This document shows positions 10,649 through 21,610 of a DNA stretch of 64,000 bases, piece after piece; the first letter of the stretch is position 1; the number at the start of each line of letters is the position of its first letter. Position numbers and translations under genes: made by a program. The stretch covers positions 174,481-238,480 of the forward strand of contig NMRB01000821.1 of assembly GCA_002633025.1 (NCBI GenBank), in the 5' to 3' direction. The notes below the pieces were generated by a model. That model was not told where the DNA came from. It did not search any database and was given only the letters and a program-made list of their open reading frames with translations. This DNA comes from Notospermus geniculatus (lineage: Eukaryota > Nemertea > Pilidiophora > Heteronemertea > Lineidae).

Positions 10649-12001
10649 ATGGATTCCTACTTGACCCGACTGTCCAATGGACTCGCCCTGCCGCAGCGGC
10701 AAAAAGCGAAGGGAGCAGAGATCATGGACAAGGTCTTTCGGCTCTTCCAACAGAAATCAAAATTTTCTTTGGCCAGATTGCGGCCACTTGGAGGACTGGC
10801 AAAGGCAACATCCGTTTGGTATAAAGTTGACTATGACTGTGTTGTTTACGTCAATGGTGTATCGCCTCCTTTCAAAAAGGTCAGCGACGAGTTTCAGGAC
10901 ATTTTGTTGTTGAATTATGACAAAAAAGAAAAGGACATCAGATTGGGCCCTGTGCCTGAGGATCTGCTCCAATTCACAATTGATGGCGTTGAATTTGACT
11001 TGCTCCCCGCAACAAATATGATACCACCAGACAACAGGTCACGTGATACCGTAAGAGTTCAGCATCGTGCGATGATGGAGAAGATTAAGAACTCGGACGA
11101 CCCCAAGAAAGCTGCTGAAGAAAACAGTGCTGGCCTCGGTGAAGCTGCCGTAGCATTCGTCAAAATGCAGTCGGAGTTTGTCCACAGGGTTGCTCGGCTG
11201 GCGAAGTCCTGGAATACCACGGTGTTCTACCCTAAGTACGTAGCTTGTCGGTCGTCGATTATGGAGACGCTCGCGATCAAGGCGGGACAGGAGGAAGAAG
11301 AAGCCAACAGGCCCAAACCTTCTATACTGAGGGCCTTCAGGCTCTTCCTCGTCAAGGTCAGTAAAATCCTTCGCACCAATCTGGCCTTCTACGAGTTCTA
11401 CAGCGAATCCGAAGTGCCCCATCACATCAGAAGTGCGCGCCCCCTACTGTTGGATCCCAGCAATCCTTATATAAACTTCCTTCATGGACTAACAGGAGAT
11501 GCTGCGAGTGTGTTTGAAAGATGTGCGGATGAAACACTGAGGCGCCTCACTCTCGCTGAACGTGTCGGAGGAGTGCCCAACTTTTCTGTCATATTCGAAC
11601 CTCAGCCGCCGATAAGGGACTTTTTACATGAAGCTGGCTTCAAGCAGTCAACAAGTTGGCTCTCGTCTTCTGTTTCTCGTCCCAATGATGCGCCCCCGAA
11701 AATTATCATTCGCCTCCGCCCCAGGGCATTGAAGCCTAAGGTCTTGGAAGGCATGAAGCTTGCGTTCACGGTGATTGCCGTTCTTACGAGATTTGACGCT
11801 GAGAGTAACACCACCACTACGCATGGCAGTGCAAAGAAGAAGCAACAAGACTACATTAGCAAAAACATCCTGGATGGCAAACCGTCATGGAAGACTAACT
11901 CCTCAGACGACCCATCGAGCCTCTCCCACGATGACTGTGACGTAACATTCGAGATACCTGATGGTCCTGATTGCAACATCATTAGTTTCAAAGTGGAGTA
12001 A
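10649..12001 (+). CDS. OAS-like nucleotidyltransferase, copy 2 (intact, 450 aa)
   Basis: This intronless frame resembles metazoan 2'-5'-oligoadenylate synthetases, which sense dsRNA and make 2-5A from ATP. Seen: a G-G-L-A-K-A-T loop at residues 48-54 in place of the usual GGS-GKGT; D61-Y-D63 in VDYDCVVYVN, matching the SDADLVVF metal-binding pair; VEFDLLPA with D117, matching the third carboxylate of the family (FDVLPAFD); RLAKSWNTT at 183-191, matching the family's RL.KHWY; and ARPLLLDPSNPY at 263-274, matching RPVILDPADPT of the OAS C-terminal domain. All three catalytic acids are present. About 150 residues after position 300 extend beyond the usual OAS core and I do not recognise them. 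I chose the ATG at 10649 because it is conserved in all copies with a good context. No signal peptide or membrane segment is visible. A cGAS/Mab21-like assignment fits less well. Activity is inferred, not shown. Confidence 0.8.
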   Translation: MDSYLTRLSNGLALPQRQKAKGAEIMDKVFRLFQQKSKFSLARLRPLGGLAKATSVWYKVDYDCVVYVNGVSPPFKKVSDEFQDILLLNYDKKEKDIRLGPVPEDLLQFTIDGVEFDLLPATNMIPPDNRSRDTVRVQHRAMMEKIKNSDDPKKAAEENSAGLGEAAVAFVKMQSEFVHRVARLAKSWNTTVFYPKYVACRSSIMETLAIKAGQEEEEANRPKPSILRAFRLFLVKVSKILRTNLAFYEFYSESEVPHHIRSARPLLLDPSNPYINFLHGLTGDAASVFERCADETLRRLTLAERVGGVPNFSVIFEPQPPIRDFLHEAGFKQSTSWLSSSVSRPNDAPPKIIIRLRPRALKPKVLEGMKLAFTVIAVLTRFDAESNTTTTHGSAKKKQQDYISKNILDGKPSWKTNSSDDPSSLSHDDCDVTFEIPDGPDCNIISFKVE

Positions 12002-12148
12002 TGTACATGATATAGGCCTACGTACATGTATCTACGTTCCACAGAAACGGCTATTGATTTTGAGTAAGTGAATTCGTATAGGCAGACAAATGTAGAATAT
12101 TGTAACTACAGTAAAAGGTGTAAATGTCGTTTATTCCAGTGGAACATG

Positions 12149-13362
12149 CACTGTTAGAAAAAACAGAAGATTTTACAGAAAATATTTATTACAGAATCGT
12201 GCTGTAATTCATAAATACATGTACTCAACAAAATATCTTGTTAAACAGATATTTCTGTTGAATAACGGGTTTCGTGATATATTGACAAGTACTTTTGTAA
12301 AATGACGGAGCTTCTGTAGTTTAACGGTAGTTTCTTAATTTTAACAATAAATTTACGGGCTGTACTGTTGATATACTGCACTTCCTGTCATTTTACAGGA
12401 CTTCCTGTCATTTAACAGGACTAATATTTTTTCACAGATTCGGTAATCCCAGGATGTTAGTTAGAGAGCGCTTGTGCCTTTGTAATATATGTTGTAGATT
12501 TATATGTCACACGACTTCTTGAGTTGTTGGTACATGTACATGTAGTTGTATAATTCAAAGTCAAAGTATTTTACGCACATATAGATGGTTAAAAATAAGT
12601 TCCCATGAGGGCATTTGACGCTCGATTTTCGATGTTCGATGGTGAAAGTATTGTTGCAAAAATGAGTCGTGCTAGAAGCTAGTCAAGAGCAAGCAGAAAC
12701 CATGTTTAGGGCCTCGGGCCTACATGTACATTGGCCTGGTTGGTGAAAGGGACTTCGTAGTATTGTGTACTAAATAATTGTGCCTGTCAACACGGGTTTC
12801 ATCCCCCTGTAGACAAGTTGGATGGCTTTAACAGTTCTCGAGTGCTCGGGTGGTCTAACACGCTTGACTATTAACAGTTTTAACAGTTCTCGAGTGCTCG
12901 GGTGGTCGGGTGGTCTAACACGCTTGACTTCCAATCCTAACAGGGTCAGTGTGTAGGTTCGATCCCCAGCCAGGACGTGCATGAAAAAATGTTGCGAACC
13001 AATTTAGGGAAGGGCAAGTAAAAGACCCCACACAGGTGGACAGTAGCCAGTTGAAAAGGGTTATGAAGCTTCCAAGTGATAGGGCTACATAGATACATTG
13101 AAATTACAGAAAGGTGCCTGCAGCAGAGCGTTTCAGGCTTTCTCTTTATTTTCACAGTCGAAAGTTAAAAATATGGATTCCTGTAAATGGAAGTTACAGT
13201 GTAACATTTGTTTACAGTTTTTCTTTAAATCAATTTTCCAATACAGTTGTTGTCTTACAATTTTCTGTACTTTTAATTTTCAAGAGTAGAAATAAAGAAA
13301 AAGCCTGAAACTCTGCTGCAGGCACTTTTCTGTAATTTTAGTAAGGATATTTCTAACAGTGT
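12149..13362. mobile_element. ACTGTTAG-ended element inserted in OAS unit 2
   Basis: The ends CACTGTTAGAAA and TTTCTAACAGTG are inverted. Unit 1 has the empty site: after TTATTCCAGTGGAACATG it continues directly to the GTATCAAGGGTTG block, whereas unit 2 has 1.2 kb between them. The inner parts carry many TTTTACAG and CTGTAA words and a tRNA-derived SINE (separate entry). No transposase frame was seen. Confidence 0.75.
12895..13085 (+). mobile_element. tRNA-derived SINE-like sequence
   Basis: A box-A-like TGGTCTAACAC and a perfect box B GGTTCGATCCC lie about 50 bp apart, as in tRNA-derived SINE heads, followed by an unrelated body. A partial duplicate of the TTCTCGAGTGCTCGGGTGGT segment lies just upstream (12830-12860). 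It is nested inside the larger ACTGTTAG-ended element. Confidence 0.55.
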
Positions 13363-13645
13363 GGTATCAAGGGTTGCGGCTGCCTGTAAGAGTCAGGGGT
13401 TAGGGTTAGGATTAGTAAGTAGGCTTTAGTGGTCAGGGGTAGGAGGCCAGGTATGGTGTGGGACCAAGGGTTTGGATTCAGGGTGGACGACATTCACTCC
13501 TTCAGCGTAACTACATGTAACAAGGACATCATTATGTTGTTTAGTTTTGAACAATTTCATTTTGATCTTTCAGTTTGATCTTTGTTTACGCTTCTGAATC
13601 CATTTTTAACTTGAAATCTCTGTTAGAGTTCTTGCAACATGTAGT

Positions 13646-14046
13646 GGGCCAGATTCATAAAGGATGTTTAGCCTATAATCAGTGTACAAATTCTGCATTA
13701 CACAGGTTAAAGGCCTAGAAAACTACTGTTCTGCCTTCTGTATGCTGCCTGATCTCTGGCATTTACCCACAAGATAATCACACGCGTCTATCTTTCCTGC
13801 GGTTCAGTGTGGGAGAAGAAAAGAAAGTGTTGGACAAATTCTAGACAAGCCTGCCTGATCGTTTAACTTTTCCTTTGTCCTCTTGAACTTAGACGCAGGA
13901 AAGTTGTACGCGTGTGATTATCCTGCGGGTAAACGCCTCTGGTGAAGCTTCATACAGACATCAGACAATAGTTTTCTAGGCCTTTAACCTGTGTAATGCA
14001 GAATTTGTACGCTGATTAGGCTAAACACCCTTTATGAATATGGCCC
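13646..14046. mobile_element. 401-bp palindromic MITE, GGGCC...CATAAA end type
   Basis: It starts GGGCCAGATTCATAAAGG and ends with the mirrored CCTTTATGAATATGGCCC. Arms of roughly 110 bp are followed by a second mirrored part (AGATAATCACACGCG and its complement). In unit 1 the flanks GCAACATGTA and TCTGCAAACCTATTCA are joined directly, so this is a clean insertion into unit 2. Confidence 0.85.
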
Positions 14047-15165
14047 TGTGTCTGTAGACCTATTCATGAGATATTGGTGTAGTAAAAACCTGTTTTGCCT
14101 GGTGTATATTCTCTGGCAAAACTAATAGTCGATATTACGACATACTATAATCTCGTTGTGCCTTTGGTAGGCCTATATCCTCTGGTAGTAGTAATAGTCG
14201 ATATTAGCCTACATTGGGTGAGGTCAAGTCTTTAGTAAACAAGATGACATTGTAAGAGATCAGATAATAGAGATCAGGATACATTGATTGATGGATTACA
14301 ATGAGGCCCATAGAACGTGATCTCAGGCCAATAACTCATCCCGTGATTGACCTTGACCTTGATACCTGATCATCAACGTCATTGCATAATCGAAATGGGC
14401 ATTCTCAATAGAATGTAGGTAAAAAAGGTAGGTTAAAAGGTATAGGTAAAAAAGGTATGGTAAAAAGGTACCGGTAAAAAGGTACTAGTTAATAAAGGTA
14501 CTAGGTTAAAAAGGTACAGAAAAAAGGAATTAACCTAAGTATGCCTAATATCATGCCTCTACCTCTACCACAGGCAGATATATTTCAAATTATCAAGTTT
14601 GACCTTGACCTCTGATCATCGAGGTCGTTGCATAATCGAAATGAGCATCATCAAAAACCTAAGTATGGGTGATATCATGCCTCTATCTGTACCACAGGCA
14701 GAGATACATGTATTTCAAATTATCAAGTTTGATATATCAAAATCTCATGATATTTCAATCACCCGGACACGTGAGGCTGAGAATTTTAGCACAGTCCAGT
14801 CCTTGGATAAGCAGGCATGAACTAAGACTTGTTCCATGTTGCTCAGTTGACAATGTGGCAAGTTATCTCAAAATATCAAATTTGTGATATCGATATCACC
14901 ATGACCCCTACATCTCAGATCAAAAGTAATCAGTCCATTCGATTCCTAGGGTATGAAAACCTAAGGGAAGAACTTGTTTCTGTTGCTCTAGGTGTTAAAG
15001 GAGCTGGGTTATGGCATCAGATAAAAGCGTGATGGACAAAATATCAAGTCTGATATGTTGATTACATCATGATGGAGGCATCTGATGTTGAAAATGATTA
15101 GCTCATTGGATTGCCCAGGTTGACAAACCTAGGGGTAGGATGTGTTACCAGAGTGTAGCTGTTGA
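14047..15165. other. End of unit 2 flank, tandem repeats, no gene
   Basis: The stretch opens with the familiar CGATATTA flank phrases. Bases 14406-14525 are tandem GGTAAAAA/GGTACTA units. Two direct copies of a segment with TTGACCT.TGATCATC and GCATAATCGAAATG follow (near 14345-14400 and 14600-14645). I find no exon. Confidence 0.5.
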
Positions 15166-15715
15166 AGGAGATAAGATATGAAGGCGAGACAGACCGGACA
15201 CACAGACAGACAGACACACACACACCTACACATGGCACACGCACGTACAAANNNNNNNNNNNNNNNNNNNNNNNNNNNNNNNNNNNNNNNNNNNNNNNNN
15301 NNNNNNNNNNNNNNNNNNNNNNNNNNNNNNNNNNNNNNNNNNNNNNNNNNNNNNNNNNNNNNNNNNNNNNNNNNNNNNNNNNNNNNNNNNNNNNNNNNNN
15401 NNNNNNNNNNNNNNNNNNNNNNNNNNNNNNNNNNNNNNNNNNNNNNNNNNNNNNNNNNNNNNNNNNNNNNNNNNNNNNNNNNNNNNNNNNNNNNNNNNNN
15501 NNNNNNNNNNNNNNNNNNNNNNNNNNNNNNNNNNNNNNNNNNNNNNNNNNNNNNNNNNNNNNNNNNNNNNNNNNNNNNNNNNNNNNCACACACGTACACA
15601 CACATGGCCCACGCACGTACAAACACACCTACACATGGCCCACGCACGTACAAACACACCTACACATGGCCCACACACGTACACACACACACACGCACAC
15701 AGACACCCCAAAAAC
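15166..15715. repeat. CA-rich minisatellite split by a 335-bp N gap
   Basis: About 31-bp units containing CACATGGCCCACGCACGTAC are repeated on both sides of Ns at 15252-15586. The gap is evidently the collapsed or unresolved middle of the array. The long open frames across it consist of Ns and repeat codons. Confidence 0.9.
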
Positions 15716-16608
15716 AATATGGTTCCCGATCTTAGTGATCGGGGACCATAATTAGGATTAAGTTACAGTTGAGTAACCTCTGAGTTAACAGAGACCCATA
15801 ACCCTGAGTAAACTCCCACCTCAGGTTAACTCTGGAGCAGCCTAAGAGTAAACTAATTGGGTAACACCAGGGTCAGTTTCCATCCATTTCACTGATGTTT
15901 TCATGTGTCCCGCGACTCCTCTCCAGGTATGAAATAATCCACAGACCTCCTCAAACTGCTCATCAGTGAGCCTGAGATGCAACTGAACCGGCTCACCACT
16001 ATAGAAGCAGGTGTTCTAGCATAGCTCTGATGTGCCACAGCTTGAAAAACAGGGAAGAAAATCATCACATGAGCCATCATTGCAGAATCACTTTTGAAAT
16101 CTTTACTTTGACTTTGACCTCCAAACTGAATAACTCAAAGATAACCCCTAGAGGTTAACGTAACTCGAGTACATTTTGTAATGCATTTGTGGAACAAAAT
16201 GGCTGCCGGCTCAGGTTAACCTAACTCCGGAGTTACATTTGAGTAAAATTTCACAGTTTACCAAGAGTTTATTCCGGGTTAACCCTAAAGTAACTTTACT
16301 CCCGGGCAGAGGTCAATTCTAGGGTTAAAGCAGGGTTAGAGTAACTTTTGAGTGAACTTTTATCTTTAACCCAGAGTTTACTCAAGCATTTGACCTCACC
16401 CATTGTATGTACGAAATATAGTCTCTGCTATTGTATGTTTGTATTCGAATTATCATGTTTTCTCCAGCCATATATCTTAACATTTCTTGTGAAAAATATG
16501 CATAAGCAACATGTCATTCCTGCATGTTTTAGCTAATTGTGCATTCCCATTTCTTCTTTGCACACAAAGATTACTGCTTTACACAGTGGGGACATAATAA
16601 TAGACAAA
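15716..16608. other. Repeat-derived region, no gene
   Basis: GAGTAAAC, GGTTAAC and AACCCTGAG words occur in both orientations between about 15745 and 16390, as in a decayed long inverted repeat. After 16395 a flank phrase of the OAS array appears (ACGAAATATAGTCTCTGCTA). No exon seen. Confidence 0.45.
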
Positions 16609-16931
16609 TATGTACACTCATGGCCAAAAATAAATGGACAGCAGTTTTTCTTGAATATCTCCAAACCAATGGGGTACTGGTAGAGAAAATTGGTCTCAAC
16701 ATAATACGTAGTAGCGGTAGCATATTTTCCTGGCTAATGGTATCAGCGTCGAAAAATTCCGCTGAAAGCCGCATTTGACAGAAGGAATTTTGTAAAGGCA
16801 TGTTTTTTGCTACTTAGTATTTGCATGATTTCATTCAAAATTTTTATATCACTGTGTTCTACTCATCGAGGCCTTTCATAATATATCCTATAATTTCAAC
16901 TATTCTGTGTAGAAATGTGATTTTGGGGGAC
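16609..16931. mobile_element. MITE with ACTCATGGCCAAA end, copy A
   Basis: The sequence beginning GTACACTCATGGCCAAA with AAATGGACAGCAGTTT and AATATCTCCAAACCAATGGG recurs at 47305-47640 in the same orientation. The distal copy ends in TTTTTGGCCACG, which mirrors the start. This looks like a non-autonomous DNA transposon; I cannot place the superfamily. Confidence 0.7.
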
Positions 16932-17899
16932 TTTTTATTGTATTGGTCCGCTAGAACTTTGCTGCCATCTTCTGGCAATGAGCGCGGTTGACTGCTCCTG
17001 TTGGAGTCGGCCATAATTTTCAGCTACTGGTACAAAGCAGTAGGCCTTCACATTCGTCGTACATGGGACTAGTGTATAGGCCTAATTATTCCAAGTAGTG
17101 ATTCGCCGAATCAGTTCCCATGACCAAGCGTTTGACACAACTGCCAACCTCGCTCCAACATTCATTCACCTGTCACAACACCCAGGTTTCCACCTTACAA
17201 TGTTTTCTCCATCAGCAAAAGAGTGTTTGCTTTGCTATGCTATGCTTGCGTCCTTTTCCGGGTTATTTTCCACTCTCAGGACTAAGCCAGAAGTTGGATT
17301 TGTGTGGCAAGTACATACAACGCCAATACAGGTGTGAAGGGAAAGAATGTCCTAGGAAAAACTGTCCTGGGAACAAAAGATCCTATTGTTACATTCTAAT
17401 CTCTGGCGATTGGTTTCTATACCCATGCCGCTTATTCCGTCATTCAACAATAGAAGTGGACACTTTTTACAGGGGGACACTTTTTACTGCTACACCTTCA
17501 CGTGGACAGATTCACTGTCTACATGTGCCTGTATACATGTACTCGTCCCAGCTGAAGGTAATGACGATCAACGCCATCTGCGCAAGACTTTCTAGGATTC
17601 CCCGAATCTACGATGGTAAATTTGAAGTCAAATTCCCCGACACCATAATCGACTCGTTTCAGTGGCGGTCCTGTTACAATACCAATATTGTGCAATATTT
17701 CACTTGACCTAAGCATCAGTTTGGCAAGGAACGTGGTTCTTCGGACGTGTCAAGCTGGGTCTTTCTTGCCCACTGAACGGTTTACCTACGATAGGCCTAC
17801 CATCACTGGAGGTACGTGTAGAAATTCACGTCAGGATACAATTAATACATTGCAGTAGCGTACGTTCGACTGGAGGAAGCAGCTTTGGTGTATCTCAAC
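16932..17899 (+). promoter_or_regulatory. Duplicated 5' flank of OAS-like copy 3
   Basis: It matches the 5' flanks of copies 1 and 2, and is most complete here: the TTGCTGCCATCTTCTGGCAA block, the AGTGATTCGCCGAA block, the CACAACACCCAGGTTTCCA block, the GGAACAAAAGATCCTATTG block (17322-17490, present inverted at 25637-25803) and the common pre-start block. Confidence 0.5.
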
Positions 17900-19485
17900 A
17901 TGGATTCCTACTTGACCCGACTGTCCAATGGACTCGCCCTGCCGCAGCGGCAAAAAGCGAAGGGAGCAGAGATCATGGACAAGGTCTTTCGGCTTTTCCA
18001 GCAGAAATCAAAGTTTTCTTTGGCAAGATTGCGGCCACTTTAGTAGGGAGGCTAAGCTCCCAAAAATGGCCGAATCGTTCACTTTTTGATAAAAGCACCA
18101 AATTTTGCACAGACGTAGAATGGGTCATTGCCTTTAATTTAAGGACGGGAGCCCCGACGAAATCGCCCCCTAGTGGCCGCCATCTTGGATTTCAAAATGG
18201 CCGCCATTTTGAACACATTTTTCCACATATCTCGAAATCTAAGAGAGATAGAAGCACAATTCCAAGACCTATACCCACATTTTTGGGGTCGCCGAATCGA
18301 ATGGTGCCATCGGTAATGACGTCACATGTCCGCCATATTGGATTCCAAGNTTATGACAACCTTGAGGAAAAGGACATCCAGTTAGGCCCTCAGCCTGAGG
18401 CTCTGCTCCAATTCACAATTGATGACGTTGAATTTGACTTGCTCCCAGCAACAAATATGATACCGCCAGACAACACGTCACGTGATACCGCAAGAGTTCA
18501 GCATCGTGCGATGATGGAGAAGATTAAGAACTCGGACGACCCCAAGAAAGCTGCTGAAGAAAACAGCTCTGGCCTAGGTGAAGCTGCTGTAGCGTTCGTC
18601 AAAATGCAGTCGGAGTTTGTCCACAGGGTTGCTAGGTTGGCAAAGTTCTGGAATACCACGGTGTTCTACCCTAAGTACGTATCCGGTCGGTCGTCGATTA
18701 TGGAGACGCTGGCGATCAAGGCGGGACAGGAGGAAGAAGAAGAAAACAAACCCAAACCTTCGATACTGAGGGCCTTCAGGCTCTTTCTCGTCAAGGTCAG
18801 TAAAATTCGTGGCACAAATCTGGCCTTCTACGAGTTCTACAGCGAATCCGAAGTGCCCGATCACATCAGAAGTGCGCGCCCCCTACTGCTGGATCCCAGC
18901 AATCCTTATATAAACTTCCTTCACGGACTAACAGGAGATGCTGCGAGTGTGTTTAAAAGATGTGCAGAGGAAACTCTGATGCGCCTCACTCTCGCTGAAG
19001 ACGGCAAACGTCTCGGAGGAGTGCCCAAGTTTTCAGCCATATTCGAACCTCAACCACCGGTAAAGGACTTTTTACGTGAAACAACTGGCTTCGAGCGAAC
19101 AACACAGTGGATATCGTCTTCTGCTGCGCGTTCCAATGAGGCGCCCCCTAAAATGATCATTCGCCGCCGCCCCGAGGCATTGAAGACAAAGGTCTTGGAA
19201 GGCATGAAGCTTGCGTTCACGGTGATTGCCCTACTGACGAGATTTGACGCTGACATGGCTGAAAAGAACACCACCGAGCAAGACGGCGCTGGGCCTAGGC
19301 CTACACGTACGCCTGGCAGTGCAAAGAAGAAGCAGCACGACTACATAAGCAACAACATCCACGATGGCAAACTGTCCTGGTCTGAGACCTCAGAGCGATT
19401 GGGTCTCTCCCACGATGACTGTGACGTAACATTCGTGATCCCTGATGGTGATGCTTGCAACATCCTTAGTCTCAAAGTGGAGTAA
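17900..19485 (+). pseudogene. OAS-like nucleotidyltransferase, copy 3, interrupted
   Basis: The first 47 codons from the ATG at 17900 match copy 2 to RLRPL. At about 18042 the sequence switches to unrelated DNA with an immediate stop. Similarity resumes at 18351, right after a single N, with YDNLEEKDIQLGP, and runs to the stop at 19485 with VEFDLLPATN and ARPLLLDPSNP kept. The missing 40 or so residues hold the GG loop and the DYD pair, so the copy as assembled cannot be catalytic. The C-terminal part has its own small insertions, such as DMAEKNTTEQDGAGPRP, making it the most diverged of the three. The N suggests an assembly join, so the true allele may be intact. Confidence 0.7.
18042..18350. 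mobile_element. Foreign segment inside OAS-like copy 3
   Basis: This 308-bp stretch contains AAATGGCCGCCATTTT, GGCCGCCATCTTGGAT and a single N at its right edge. It has no similarity to copies 1 or 2. It looks like one end of an interspersed repeat, but since it replaces rather than splits gene sequence, a mis-joined contig is equally likely. Confidence 0.55.
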
Positions 19486-19579
19486 TGTACATGATATAGG
19501 CCTACGTATCTTCGTTCCACAGAAATGGCCATTGATGTTGAGTAAGTGAATTATACAGTAACAGGTCGTCTAATCCTAT

Positions 19580-19860
19580 GCAGGGCCGTAGGAACGTCCT
19601 GGGCCCATATTCATAAAAGTACTTAAGTCTAAGTATGATACTTATCTTTTGTGTGGAACAAAGGATAAGTGTCACACTTAGACTTAAGTACTTTTATGAA
19701 TATAGGTCCTGGAGGTTGGGGAGGGGGCAAAGGTTCGATAAAATAGCCGTTAGTCCTTAGCAGCGAGCCCCCCGCCGAAGGCACGAGCAGAAATATCGGC
19801 GGGGGGATCCAGGGGGCCTCCCCCGGGAAAATTTTAGNCCCCCCGTTCCTACGGCCCTGC
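19580..19860. mobile_element. GGGCCGTAGGAACG-ended element with nested palindrome
   Basis: The outer ends GCAGGGCCGTAGGAACG (19580) and its mirror (19844-19860) bound the element. A GGGCCCATATTCATAAAAG palindrome (19601-19709) is nested inside. The rest is a G/C-tract sequence (GGGGGGATCCAGGGGGC) with a single N at 19838, of the same type as at 46073, 60012 and 61220. Confidence 0.75.
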
Positions 19861-20390
19861 TATGGAACACTGTACCCAGTATCTAGGGTTACGGCTGCAT
19901 GTAAGGGTCAGGCGTTACGGTTAGGAGGCTTTAGAGGTCAGGGTAGGAGGCCAGGTATTACGTGTACGAACTATAGTTTCTGCTAATTGTATGTTTGTAT
20001 TCGGCCATATACCCTAAAATTTCTCTTTGGAAAATAGAATCAGATTCTAGGGTTGTGGGATAGGGGTCAGGGGTTAGGATTCAGAGCGGACGAAAGTCAC
20101 CGTCCGTCAGCGTAATTACATGTAACAAACACGGTCATCATGTTGTTTTATTTTGAACAATTTCATTGACGGGCAGGAGTTCAGTTTGATCTTTGATTAT
20201 GCTTCGCAATCCATTTTTAACTTGAAATCTCTGTCGACTTTAAAATTTCTTACATGTAAAAATGTACTGTGCCTGTTAACCTATTCAGATATTGGTGGAG
20301 TAAAAACCTCTTTTGCCTAGTGTATATCCTCTGGCAAAACTATTAGTCGATATTACATATACTATAGTCTCTTTGTATCTTTGGTATATC

Positions 20391-20853
20391 CACGGTGTAC
20401 AATCAACCTTGCCGTACAGCTACGGGAGAAAGTTCCGGTCACATACGCTTGGCAAAGCTGAGATTCCGAATTACTATAAATGCCACTGCCAAGGGCAAAA
20501 TGACAGTCCTAGGTGAACGAATACACTATAAAAGGCATGCTGCTGTAATATCTCCCAGAAATTCGCAGGAGAACGCATGGAAAATCGGCAATTTTAAAAT
20601 GAACTGTACGGCTGCGGGAGAATTCTCCCGCAGCCGTACAGTTCATTTTAAAATTGCCGATTTTCCATGCGTTCTCCTGCGAATTTCTGGGGCATATATC
20701 AGCAGCTAGGCTTTTATAGTGTATTCATTCACCTAGGGTTATCATTTTGCCCTTAGCATGGTATTTATACTGATTTGGAGTCTCAGCTTTGCCAAGCGTA
20801 TGTGACCGGAACTTTCTCCCGCAGCTGTACGGCAAGGTTGATTGTACACCGTG
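20391..20853. mobile_element. 463-bp palindromic element with CACGGTG ends, 5-bp target duplication
   Basis: The ends are CACGGTGTACAATCAACC and its inverse, and both sides are flanked by ATATC. Arms of about 230 bp meet at GGGAGAATTCTCCC. The CACGGTG terminus and a 5-bp duplication are what is expected of Transib-superfamily elements, relatives of the RAG1 recombinase, but there is no transposase here, so the assignment rests on the ends only. Confidence 0.75.
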
Positions 20854-21192
20854 ATATCGTCTGGTAGTAGTAATAGTCCGTATACATGTACGAACTATAG
20901 TCTCTGCTATTGTACATTGTATGTTTGTATTATTCGGCCATACTAAAATTTCTCTTTGGAAAATAGAATCGGACTCAGATTCTAGGAGGACTTACGTTCC
21001 TACCACACCTACGCAGTATTTTCCATTCACTGTACGTTATACTAATACCATACAGACAATGTACAGTACAATCATTCATCGAATAGTGTAGACCAATATA
21101 TAAACGGTAGCGGTTCCGAATTTTTTTAGTTTTTTCGATTTATGACCTCGATAAGTTTGGTCTGAGTAATATGTTTTGTTTCAGCATACATG

Positions 21193-21610
21193 TACTTTAC
21201 TAGATCATTGCGTTCCATTGATCAAAACAAGCTCGTTGTTCCAATGAGTAAGACCAAGGCAGGAGACCGGTCATTTTATGTAGCAGGACCAAAACTATGG
21301 AACACTCTTCCACTTTCCTTACGTTCACTCAACTCCCTCAGTCAGTTTAAGAAACAGCTAAAAACGTATTTTTATAGACAGACTTATGCATAATGTTTTA
21401 GGACCATATAGTATCTATATCACTCAGTGCATTTATTTATCCAATGTTTTAGATAGTCTTTTAATCTCTCTATGAATGTTTTATCACTCTTCTTTTAAAT
21501 ATCTTTCCTCTTTTACTATCATTTATCATTACACTTTGTAAAGTGCCTTTGAGCATGTTTAACATGGAAAGGGCACTCAAATATATGGTATAATAAATAA
21601 TAATAATAGT
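21193..21610 (+). mobile_element. 5'-truncated CR1/L2-like non-LTR retrotransposon tail
   Basis: The frame ending at 21393 reads RSFYVAGPKLWNTLPLSL and QFKKQLKTYFYRQ, the typical C-terminus of CR1/L2/Rex-type reverse transcriptases. The 3' UTR ends in AATAATAATAATAG, the short tandem tail of such elements. Unit 1 of the array has the uninterrupted site (CACTTTACTTTAGATCCC near 8240), so the insertion came after unit duplication. Confidence 0.8.

Noticed and set aside
5728-12001. OAS-like proteins as cGAS/Mab21-type or as CD-NTases
   Set aside because: The FDLLPA block and RPLLLDPSNP segment fit OAS better, although I could not run a profile comparison.
15098-15755. Long frames over 15.1-15.8 kb and over 26.9-27.9 kb
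   Set aside because: They consist largely of Ns and repeat codons.
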